Assembly (NCBI GenBank): GCA_035716025.1
Contig: DASTKH010000004.1
Span: 32,807-96,806, forward strand
Length of the DNA stretch: 64,000 nt
Direction of reading: 5' to 3'
From: JADGHE01 sp035716025
GTDB taxonomy: Bacteria > Pseudomonadota > Alphaproteobacteria > Rhizobiales > Xanthobacteraceae
Part shown: in pieces, positions 17,196 through 23,655 of the stretch
Layout: every line of letters begins with the position of its first letter
Numbering within the stretch: position 1 is the stretch's first letter
The notes under the pieces: generated by a model
Databases searched by the model: none
Told to the model about the DNA's origin: nothing
Seen by the model: the letters and a program-made list of their open reading frames with translations, nothing else
Translations under genes and position numbers: made by a program

Positions 17196-18101
17196 TCATT
17201 CGGCGGCGCGGCGTTTTGTGCGCGCGATGATGCTGCGCGCCAATTCCTCCCACCGGGCATGCCAGCGGATGCCGTTCTGCACCGGCGGCTGCGGCGCCTG
17301 GATTTCGAGCCAGCGGACCGGACGCCCCTCGGCCGGAAAGAAGGCGTGCCGCGAGCCCACGCCGGTCCAGGCAAAATCGCCGCGTGCGAGCGTATAGCGG
17401 CGGCCATCGAAAACGACGTCGACCGATCCGTCGAGGATCAGATAGGCTTCTTCGAAGGGATGGTCATGGTGGTTGCACAGGCCGCCATGCGCGAACTCGA
17501 CCGTGAACATCGTCAGATGCACGGCGCCGGCCTCCGCGTTGAGGAAGTGTTTGATAGAGAAGCCGCGAAGGTCGCCGTGCATGTCGGCACCCGGCGGCAT
17601 GGTCCCCTCGGAGCGGCCGATAAGCCTCGCGCGCGGATCGCCGAGCGGCGGCCCCTCCTGCGCGCCGCGCCAGTCCGCCGGACCGAGAAAGAACGTATCC
17701 TGCCATCCGTCCGCCGGCTTCGGCTGCGGGGCGCAGACCTCGACCCAGCGTGCCGGCGTGCCGCCGGCATTGCGCAGCGCGTGCGGAAGCGCCGTCGAGA
17801 CGAGCGCATAGCCGCCGGCAGGAAGCGCAAAAAGATAGCCGTCGCGCTCGAGCTCGAGCGCACCCTCGATCACGTAGATCGCTTTCTCGTAAGCGTGAAG
17901 GCACCGCTCGATCTCACCACCGGGAGCAAGCGTATTCATGGCGTAGCCCACATGCACGGAGCCGGTGGCGCGGTCGAGCAAAGCGATGCGGCTAAGGCCA
18001 CGGGCGCGGCCCTCGTAGACGCCGAGCCCTTCGGGCTGCATCGCATGCTGCGGAACGACGAGATGCAAAGGTGCGGGCAAGGTGGAAGTTCCTCCGGACA
18101 T
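17196..18101 (-). CDS. Bicupin, similar to (S)-ureidoglycine aminohydrolase family
   Basis: This 301-residue protein has two cupin barrels (about 60-125 and 205-280). The C-terminal one has the metal-binding pattern HHDHPFEEAYLILDG and the later VGSRHAFF, as in the ureidoglycine aminohydrolase (AllE/YlbA) group. That enzyme releases ammonia in purine breakdown, but no other allantoin genes are nearby, so the reaction is uncertain. The ATG at 18101 has no SD and sits against the palindrome ACGTTAACGT. GGAGG at 18091-18095 is placed ten bases ahead of an in-frame TTG at 18080, which may be the true start and would give 294 residues. Confidence 0.75.
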   Translation of the reverse strand: MSGGTSTLPAPLHLVVPQHAMQPEGLGVYEGRARGLSRIALLDRATGSVHVGYAMNTLAPGGEIERCLHAYEKAIYVIEGALELERDGYLFALPAGGYALVSTALPHALRNAGGTPARWVEVCAPQPKPADGWQDTFFLGPADWRGAQEGPPLGDPRARLIGRSEGTMPPGADMHGDLRGFSIKHFLNAEAGAVHLTMFTVEFAHGGLCNHHDHPFEEAYLILDGSVDVVFDGRRYTLARGDFAWTGVGSRHAFFPAEGRPVRWLEIQAPQPPVQNGIRWHARWEELARSIIARTKRRAAE

Positions 18102-18106
18102 TTACA

Positions 18107-18116
18107 ACGTTAACGT
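18107..18116. promoter_or_regulatory. 10-bp palindrome next to bicupin start
   Basis: The perfect palindrome ACGTTAACGT lies six bases upstream of the annotated ATG of the bicupin gene (or 27 bases upstream of the alternative TTG). It could be an operator; the binding protein is unknown. Confidence 0.35.
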
Positions 18117-18127
18117 GGTCCGCCCGT

Positions 18128-18149
18128 GGTGAAAATTGCGAATTTCACC
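18128..18149. promoter_or_regulatory. Inverted repeat GGTGAAA-N8-TTTCACC in divergent promoter region
   Basis: Perfect 7-bp arms with an 8-base A/T-rich spacer lie in the 181-base divergent gap between the bicupin gene and the 93-residue small gene. The low GC of this element in GC-rich DNA, its symmetry and position suggest a dimeric repressor operator. Confidence 0.45.
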
Positions 18150-18282
18150 GGATTTGCCGGCTTGATCCGCCGGAGTTGCGGCCTTAACTGCCCAAGCAGC
18201 GGAGCCGCGCAAGGACCACGCCGAGGTGGGAGGAGCCGCAGGGGCAATGGGGGCCCAACGCCAACCCGGAAAGGAACCTGCG

Positions 18283-18564
18283 ATGAAGCTCAATTCCCGC
18301 CAGGTCGAACGCACCCTGAGCCAGTTCGAAGCAAGAGCGATCCCCGAAGATCATCCGGTCGTCTCGCAACTCGCGGACCTGTTCGGCGATCATACGTTTT
18401 TTCTCGACGTTCGCGGCCTGAACATCGTCGAGCCGACGGACGACTCAGGAGCCGAGTCCGCGCAGGTCATCAACATTGCGCGCTGGACCGACGCCAACCG
18501 GACAAGCTTGATCCCGCAGGAGCCGGAGCCGACGGCCGTGGTCATCTCGCTCGCGTTGGATTGA
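18283..18564 (+). CDS. Small conserved hypothetical protein
   Basis: This is a 93-residue acidic soluble protein starting MKLNSRQVERTLSQF, with GGAAAGGAA nine bases ahead of the ATG. The N-terminal helix (about 1-20) is followed by DHPVVSQLADLFGDHTFFLD and two beta-like segments; the C-terminus EPTAVVISLALD is hydrophobic. No known domain is recognised. It is divergent from the bicupin gene across a region with two palindromes. Codon use is like that of its neighbours, so it appears to be a real gene. Confidence 0.65.
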   Translation: MKLNSRQVERTLSQFEARAIPEDHPVVSQLADLFGDHTFFLDVRGLNIVEPTDDSGAESAQVINIARWTDANRTSLIPQEPEPTAVVISLALD

Positions 18565-18732
18565 CCGTCCCAGCGGCGAGGGCGCCATCCGGTCACGCCG
18601 GACGGAAGGTCGAGAGGGTCTGTCCGGATGCAAATACCGCCCGGGCGGCGGCGGTGTCCCGATTCTTAAAGTTTGGCAAGGTCGCGGATCAAAGCCCGCC
18701 GCGACCGCGTTGGCGTTCGTTCGCAGAACGGG

Positions 18733-18749
18733 GGCCGGCTGCGCCGGCC
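18733..18749 (+). promoter_or_regulatory. GC-rich hairpin in leader of Arg/Trp/His-rich protein gene
   Basis: A perfect 7-bp stem GGCCGGC/GCCGGCC with a 3-base loop ends 22 bases before the next ATG. It may terminate the preceding small gene or stabilise the leader. No T-run follows. Confidence 0.3.
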
Positions 18750-18771
18750 GCCAATTCGGGAGAGATTTCGC

Positions 18772-19050
18772 ATGCGCAAAATTTTGCTTGCCGGCCTCGC
18801 CGCCGCAGCCGTGACATTCGGAGCGACGAGTGGCGCGAATGCGGCCATGCCCGGCGCCTTGGCCGGATTGAAACCAGCGGCACAGCAAGTGGACGGGGTT
18901 CAGGACGTGCGGCACCGTCGCTGGCGATCCCATCGTGCCTGGCGTCATCGCCATTATTGGCATCGCCGCTGGCAGTCGCGGCGCTCTTGGCACACCCGTT
19001 GGCGCTCGCGGCATTATTGGCATAGCCGCTGGCGTTCTCGTCGCTGGTGA
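18772..19050 (+). CDS. Small secreted Arg/Trp/His-rich repeat protein
   Basis: This 92-residue protein has an N-terminal Sec signal (MRKILLAGLAAAAVTFGA, cleavage probably after NAA near residue 26). A short linker leads to a C-terminal half made almost only of R, W, H, S and Y. That half repeats a ten-residue theme, for example RHYWHRRWQS, RRSWHTRWRS and RHYWHSRWRS, in about four imperfect copies (DNA 18911-19047). GGGAGAG nine bases upstream supports the start. The mature protein would be strongly basic and could bind metals, nucleic acid, lipid or cell wall. Small His/Trp/Arg-rich secreted proteins are common but uncharacterised in Rhizobiales. It ends nine bases from the convergent SDR gene. 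Confidence 0.7.
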   Translation: MRKILLAGLAAAAVTFGATSGANAAMPGALAGLKPAAQQVDGVQDVRHRRWRSHRAWRHRHYWHRRWQSRRSWHTRWRSRHYWHSRWRSRRW

Positions 19051-19058
19051 GACCAGGC

Positions 19059-19835
19059 TCAACCGGCCAGCACCGTGACGATCCCTCCGTCGACGAAGAC
19101 GGTGGTGCCGTTCATGTAACGGCCGGCATCGGAGGCGAGCAGCAGGAGCGCGCCGTCGAGGTCGCGCTCCTCTCCGAAACGGCCCGCCGGGATGTCGCGA
19201 ATCATCGCGCGGCCCTTCTCGCTTTCCAGATAGTCCCGGTTGATTTCGGTCACGATCCAGCCGGGCGCGATCGCGTTGACCCGCACCCCTTTGAATGCGA
19301 GTTCAAGCGCGAGCGCGCGCGTGAGCTGGATCACGCCCGCCTTCGAAACCGCATAGGCGATCGTGCCCTTCTGCACCCCGACGCCGAGGACGGAGGCGAT
19401 ATTGATGATCGAGCCGCGTTTGCCGGCGGACAGCATGCGCCGCGCGGCCTCCTGCGCCCAAGCGAAGGCCGCATCGAGATTGGTTTCCAGTACGCGCCGC
19501 CATTCCGCGGCGGACATGTCGACGGCGCGGTTGGCGTGCGCGACACCGGCGTTGTTGACCAGCACGGTGACCGGGCCGAACGCCTGCTCGGCCGTGTCGA
19601 AGGCGCGCCGGGTTGCCACGGCGTCGGTGACATCGGCCTCGATCGCCAAGGCTCGCCCGCCGGCGGCCTCGATCCGCGCCCTGAGCTTGGCGAGACGCTC
19701 GGCGCGCCGGGCCACCAGCGCCACCGCGGCGCCGTTTGCGGCGAGCACTTCGGCAAATCGCAGCCCGAGCCCGCTCGAGGCGCCCGTCACCAAGGCCACC
19801 TGGCCCGTCAGATCGAACAGTTCCGCAGCCTTCAT
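19059..19835 (-). CDS. SDR-family NAD(P)-dependent oxidoreductase
   Basis: This is a classical short-chain dehydrogenase of 258 residues. The cofactor motif TGASSGLG lies near residue 17, the structural NNAG near 93, the catalytic Ser in NIASVLG, and Tyr/Lys in YAVSK 13 residues later. ALALELAFKGVRVNAIAPG completes the family pattern. GGAAGGGGA upstream supports the ATG at 19835; the frame continues to 19910 but would overlap the nitrile hydratase start. It is divergent from the nitrile hydratase operon with only 30 bases between starts. The substrate is unknown; an alcohol or ketone related to the nitrile/amide pathway is possible but unproved. Confidence 0.85.
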   Translation of the reverse strand: MKAAELFDLTGQVALVTGASSGLGLRFAEVLAANGAAVALVARRAERLAKLRARIEAAGGRALAIEADVTDAVATRRAFDTAEQAFGPVTVLVNNAGVAHANRAVDMSAAEWRRVLETNLDAAFAWAQEAARRMLSAGKRGSIINIASVLGVGVQKGTIAYAVSKAGVIQLTRALALELAFKGVRVNAIAPGWIVTEINRDYLESEKGRAMIRDIPAGRFGEERDLDGALLLLASDAGRYMNGTTVFVDGGIVTVLAG

Positions 19836-19865
19836 CGACCGTCCCCTTCCTGCTATAAGAGCGTC

Positions 19866-20507
19866 ATGCCACAGGATCACGATCATCACCACGCCCCGGC
19901 GCACGAGCACGGCTCAGAGCTTTCGGAGATGCAGGCGCGCGTGCGGGCGCTCGAGACCATTCTGACCGAAAAGGGCTATGTCGATCCGGCGGCCCTCGAT
20001 CTGATCATCGACGCTTACGAGACCAAGATCGGCCCTCGCAACGGCGCACGGGTCGTCGCGAAAGCTTGGACCGATCCGGAATTCAAGAAGCGGCTTCTTG
20101 CGAACGCGACGGAAGCCGTCGGCTCGCTCGGCTATGTGAGCCGGGTCGGCGATCATCTCGTCGCGGTAGAGAACACGCCGCGGCGCCACAACATGGTCGT
20201 CTGCACCCTGTGCTCCTGCTATCCGTGGGAGGTGCTGGGCTTGCCGCCGGTCTGGTACAAGTCGGCGCCCTACCGTTCGCGCGCGGTGAAGGACCCACGT
20301 GGCGTCCTGGCCGATTTTGGCGTCACGCTTCCTCCCGAGACCGAAATTCGCGTTTGGGATTCGACGGCCGAGACCCGCTACATCGTCCTGCCGATGCGCC
20401 CGGCGGGCACCGAGGGCTGGAGCGAAGAGCGTCTCGCGGCACTCGTCACCCGGGATTCCATGATCGGCACGGGCTTTCCCAAGCAGCCGGGGGATCTGAT
20501 TTCGTAG
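19866..20507 (+). CDS. nthA: Nitrile hydratase alpha subunit, cobalt type
   Basis: This is the metal-carrying subunit of nitrile hydratase, which hydrates nitriles to amides in the cytoplasm. It has 213 residues. The metal claw C-T-L-C-S-C lies at 113-118; threonine at the second position is the cobalt-type signature (iron enzymes have CSLCSC). The His-rich N-terminus HDHHHAPAHEH is seen in several cobalt-type subunits. TILTEKGYVDPAALD and ENTPRRHNMVVC are typical family segments. AAGAG lies a few bases ahead of the ATG. nthB follows after 78 bases, then the accessory gene, the order expected for a cobalt-type operon. Confidence 0.93.
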   Translation: MPQDHDHHHAPAHEHGSELSEMQARVRALETILTEKGYVDPAALDLIIDAYETKIGPRNGARVVAKAWTDPEFKKRLLANATEAVGSLGYVSRVGDHLVAVENTPRRHNMVVCTLCSCYPWEVLGLPPVWYKSAPYRSRAVKDPRGVLADFGVTLPPETEIRVWDSTAETRYIVLPMRPAGTEGWSEERLAALVTRDSMIGTGFPKQPGDLIS

Positions 20508-20585
20508 ACACGTCGAAACGAATGCGCGGTCGCGACGGGTCTGCTCGGCGCGGCCAGTGCGGCCGGCGCGACCGGGAGGCATAGT

Positions 20586-21242
20586 ATGAACGGCGTTCAC
20601 GACATGGGCGGCATGGACGGCTTCGGCAGGGTCGAGCCGGAGCCCAACGAGCCCACCTTTCATGCCGAGTGGGAGGCGCGCGTGATGGCGCTGATGCGCG
20701 CCATGGGGGCGGCCGGCGCGTGGAACATCGATATGTCACGCGCTTCGCGCGAAAATCTTCGGCCCGACGTTTACCTTTCCAGCTCCTACTACAGAAAATG
20801 GGAGCTCGGCATGGAGGACATGCTCATCGAGCGCGGCCTCGTCACGCGCGAGGAACTCGCCGCCGGCCGTGCGCTCGTCCCCGGCAAGCCGCTGCCGCGA
20901 AAGCTCACGCCCGAGACGATCGATCGCGTTCTCACCCGCGGCAGTTTTTCGCGACCGGCGCCGCGGCCAGCCCGCTTTGCCATCGGGGATCGCGTGCGCG
21001 CCAAGAACATCCATCCGCCAACGCATACGCGGCTGCCGCGCTATGTGCGCGGACATGCGGGCATCGTCGAACTGATCCACGGCTGTCACGTGTTCCCGGA
21101 CTCGGCGGCGCTCGGACAAGGCGATAACCCGCAATGGCTCTACACCGTGCGCTTCGACGCGGCGGACCTGTGGGGCGAGGGTGCCGACCCCACCGTGAAG
21201 ATCTCCATCGACGCCTTCGAGCCTTACCTTGAACCCGCCTGA
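20586..21242 (+). CDS. nthB: Nitrile hydratase beta subunit
   Basis: This is the partner subunit of nitrile hydratase, 218 residues. The family opening MNGVHDMGGMDGFG is present, followed by the helical part (FHAEWEARVMALMRAM) and the C-terminal SH3-like barrel with FAIGDRVRAKNIHPPTHTRL and RYVRGHAGIVELIHG, which contains the arginines that contact the metal centre. GGGAGG nine bases ahead supports the ATG. The last codons overlap the start of the accessory gene, indicating translational coupling. Confidence 0.94.
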   Translation: MNGVHDMGGMDGFGRVEPEPNEPTFHAEWEARVMALMRAMGAAGAWNIDMSRASRENLRPDVYLSSSYYRKWELGMEDMLIERGLVTREELAAGRALVPGKPLPRKLTPETIDRVLTRGSFSRPAPRPARFAIGDRVRAKNIHPPTHTRLPRYVRGHAGIVELIHGCHVFPDSAALGQGDNPQWLYTVRFDAADLWGEGADPTVKISIDAFEPYLEPA

Positions 21243-21630
21243 ACCCGTGTCTGCCGCCCCGAATGCGGCCGCTCGCGCGCTCGCCGAGCTGCCGGCGATT
21301 CCGCGCGATGCCGAGGGACCGGTCGTCCGCGAGCCCTGGGAGGCACAGGCTTTCGCGATGGCCGTGGCGCTGCACGCGCGCGGCCTGTTCACCTGGAAGG
21401 AATGGGTTGCGCGCCTTGCCGCCGAAATCAAGCGCGCGCAGGCGGCCGGCGATCCCGACCGCGGCGATACCTATTATCGGCACTGGCTCGCCGCTCTCGA
21501 AGCTATTCTGGCGGAAAAGGGCGTGGCCGATGCGGGTGCCATCGCGCGGCATGCGCGGGCCTGGCAGCGGGCGGCGGCGCGCACGCCGCACGGAACGCCG
21601 ATCGTGCTCGCGCCCGACGACTTTTCCTGA
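21229..21630 (+). CDS. Nitrile hydratase accessory protein (activator, cobalt insertion)
   Basis: This is a 133-residue beta-homologue-like helper (P14K/NhlE group) that delivers or exchanges the alpha subunit carrying cobalt. Family segments include LPRD-like LPAIPRDAEGPVVREPW, AQAFAMAVALHARGLFTWKEW and a C-terminal GDTYYRHWLAALEAIL. No in-frame ATG exists near the start: TTG at 21229 (overlapping the nthB stop by 14 bases) or GTG at 21247 are the candidates, neither with a good SD. This suggests reinitiation from nthB. No amidase gene follows; the next gene is on the other strand. Confidence 0.85.
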   Translation: MNPPEPVSAAPNAAARALAELPAIPRDAEGPVVREPWEAQAFAMAVALHARGLFTWKEWVARLAAEIKRAQAAGDPDRGDTYYRHWLAALEAILAEKGVADAGAIARHARAWQRAAARTPHGTPIVLAPDDFS

Positions 21631-21682
21631 CTTACTCTGGCAAACTGCCGCGCCTTAAGCTGACGCGTGCGACCGTTCTCGC

Positions 21683-23413
21683 TCAGCGCAGCAGCTCGGC
21701 CGTAACCGTCGGGAATGTCATGACGGGCACGAAGCTGACGGCCGCGCCTCGGAAGCGTCGCGGGTCGAGATCGAACGGCGCGGCGTCGGAAAGCGAGAAG
21801 GCGTTCAGGACCGAGAAACGGGGCTTGCGCAGCAGCGGCGCGATGGCTCGGTAGTCCGGCACACCGATCACCGTCACCGCGATGGTGGAATGAATGCTGC
21901 CGGCCGCGATCATGGCGCGCAGCCACGGATCGGTGCTCAGCGGGCGGTTCGCAGCGAGCGGGCGAGCGTTGCGCGCGGCGGGCTCGCGCTTGGCCTGGTG
22001 AGGCCGTACCGGCTCGAAAGTGCCCATCGGGGCAGCCGGCGCGGCGTCCTCGGCCGGCGGCTCTGCGGCATAGGCAAAGACATTCGCGCCGGGTGGCGCG
22101 CCGCCGAGCCACAGTGGCAGGCTTCCGGTGATGTCGGTGCCGGCGGTCGCGATTGCGGCGGCGGCCTCTCGGCGCGCGGAGGCCGTGCTCTTGGCCACGA
22201 CCGTAGTGGTCCCCTTCACGACGACGGCCGGCTGCTGCGGCTGTTGACGCCGGGCCGCGCGGCTGCGCAGCAGGCTCCAGGGCTCCCAGCGCGGAGGCGG
22301 TTCGGATATCGCCGCCAGCATCTCAGAGGCGTGCCACAGCCCGCGAGCCTCGACGATCTCGGCGGCCGTACGCGGGCTGCTCGCCGGTTTCGGTTTCGAA
22401 ACGGCGGCGACCAAGGGCTCGGCCGCGGCGGACGGCCGTGCGCGCGGCAGCGGTACGGCGGAAGCCAGTCGCTTGGTGGATGGCGTGGCGTTCGCGGATT
22501 CGACCTTCTCGGTCTTGACCAATGTGCGGCTGCCGCTCCGCGTCAGGTCGTCATCCTCTTCGTCGCCGCCGAACCCGAACAGCCGCGCGAACAGGCTGCG
22601 CTTGCCGCCGGATTCGACCGGAACGCCCGCTTCGCGGGCGGCGGCGACGGAGACCTCCGAGGGCGGGCTCGATCCGCGCCGCTGAATGTCGGCAAGTGCG
22701 AGCGCGTAGCCGGGCAGGGGTTTGCCGTCGGACGGGATGTGCACCGTGCGACCATTGGGGAAGACGCGCACAAGCTGGTCGTGGGTCATGCGCGGCCAAT
22801 GGCGCACGCTGCCGATGTCGAGGTGAACGAAGGGCGAGCCTGAACTGGGATAGAAGCCGACGCCCCCGCGCTGCAGCCGCAGACCCGCGATGCGGATGTC
22901 CTCGAGCGGCACGCCCGGAATGTTGAAATCCATGGCCTTGCCGAGCATGTGCTGGCTGAACTTGGCGACGCCGCGGCTGCGTCGGCGCAGCATGGCGTTC
23001 GTTTCGGGCGAACGGTAGGCGGAAATGATCTGGATCGGCTGTTTGCCGTCGACGTCCTGATAGACCTCCCACACGACGTCGAACAGGCGCGGGTCCATCT
23101 TGGTCTGCGCATCGTTGCGCCAGTCGCGCAGGAAGCGATTGAGCTTTTCGAGCGCGGCCTCGTCGTAGCGGCCGTTCTTCTTGTAGGTGATGGTGATGTC
23201 CTCGCCCGTATGCGTATGGTGGAAACGGAGCGTGCGCGTTTCCCCGTCGGCTGCGGCGTTCTGCAGTCCTTCAGTCGTCAGCAGCAGCAGAAGAGCGACG
23301 AGACCGGCACATCGCGCGGGGCGCCATGAGCGTGCGGTGAGCGACTTGTGGCGCGCGGGACTACAAGGCACGAGGTGGTTCCGTGAGGCCGTCGCGAAAC
23401 TGTTTCCCCCCAC
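21683..23413 (-). CDS. DUF882 (M15-like) envelope protein with long low-complexity tail
   Basis: This 576-residue protein exported by an N-terminal hydrophobic signal (GLVALLLLLTTEGLQ) carries a DUF882/YcbK domain at about 55-230. The domain has QIISAYRSPETNAMLRRRS, KFSQHMLGKAMDFNIPG and SPFVHLDIG, whose His, Asp and His match the zinc ligands of M15 peptidases. The rest is a P/A/S-rich tail with DEEDDD. The likely role is murein remodelling. The start is uncertain: GTG at 23413 has no SD; a GTG at 23371 is the alternative. A near-consensus CtrA box lies 50 bases upstream. Confidence 0.75.
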   Translation of the reverse strand: MGGNSFATASRNHLVPCSPARHKSLTARSWRPARCAGLVALLLLLTTEGLQNAAADGETRTLRFHHTHTGEDITITYKKNGRYDEAALEKLNRFLRDWRNDAQTKMDPRLFDVVWEVYQDVDGKQPIQIISAYRSPETNAMLRRRSRGVAKFSQHMLGKAMDFNIPGVPLEDIRIAGLRLQRGGVGFYPSSGSPFVHLDIGSVRHWPRMTHDQLVRVFPNGRTVHIPSDGKPLPGYALALADIQRRGSSPPSEVSVAAAREAGVPVESGGKRSLFARLFGFGGDEEDDDLTRSGSRTLVKTEKVESANATPSTKRLASAVPLPRARPSAAAEPLVAAVSKPKPASSPRTAAEIVEARGLWHASEMLAAISEPPPRWEPWSLLRSRAARRQQPQQPAVVVKGTTTVVAKSTASARREAAAAIATAGTDITGSLPLWLGGAPPGANVFAYAAEPPAEDAAPAAPMGTFEPVRPHQAKREPAARNARPLAANRPLSTDPWLRAMIAAGSIHSTIAVTVIGVPDYRAIAPLLRKPRFSVLNAFSLSDAAPFDLDPRRFRGAAVSFVPVMTFPTVTAELLR

Positions 23414-23462
23414 GGCCGGACGGCCGCGGAACTCATGACCAGAACAGTCTTGTCGGGAAGGG

Positions 23463-23478
23463 TTAACGCCGGCTTAGC
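23463..23478 (-). promoter_or_regulatory. Candidate CtrA-binding site upstream of DUF882 gene
   Basis: Read on the minus strand the site is CTAA-N7-TTAAC. The known alphaproteobacterial CtrA consensus is TTAA-N7-TTAAC, so one base differs. It lies 50 bases upstream of the GTG start of the DUF882 gene, in the right orientation for control of a cell-cycle-timed wall enzyme. No binding data are available. Confidence 0.45.
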
Positions 23479-23655
23479 GCGAACCATTCCCCCCGTGTTG
23501 TCCCTTTGGCTAGAGGCAGAGTGTGGCAAAACCGTGCCCCGATGCGGACGCGGCCGAATCGATTCGGCGAAGGAGAGAGGGGAATTTCCGCAATGCGACC
23601 CGGCCCGTCGTCGCATTGCGGCGGCGCCGCCGAACGGTTCAGGCTACGCGGAACG

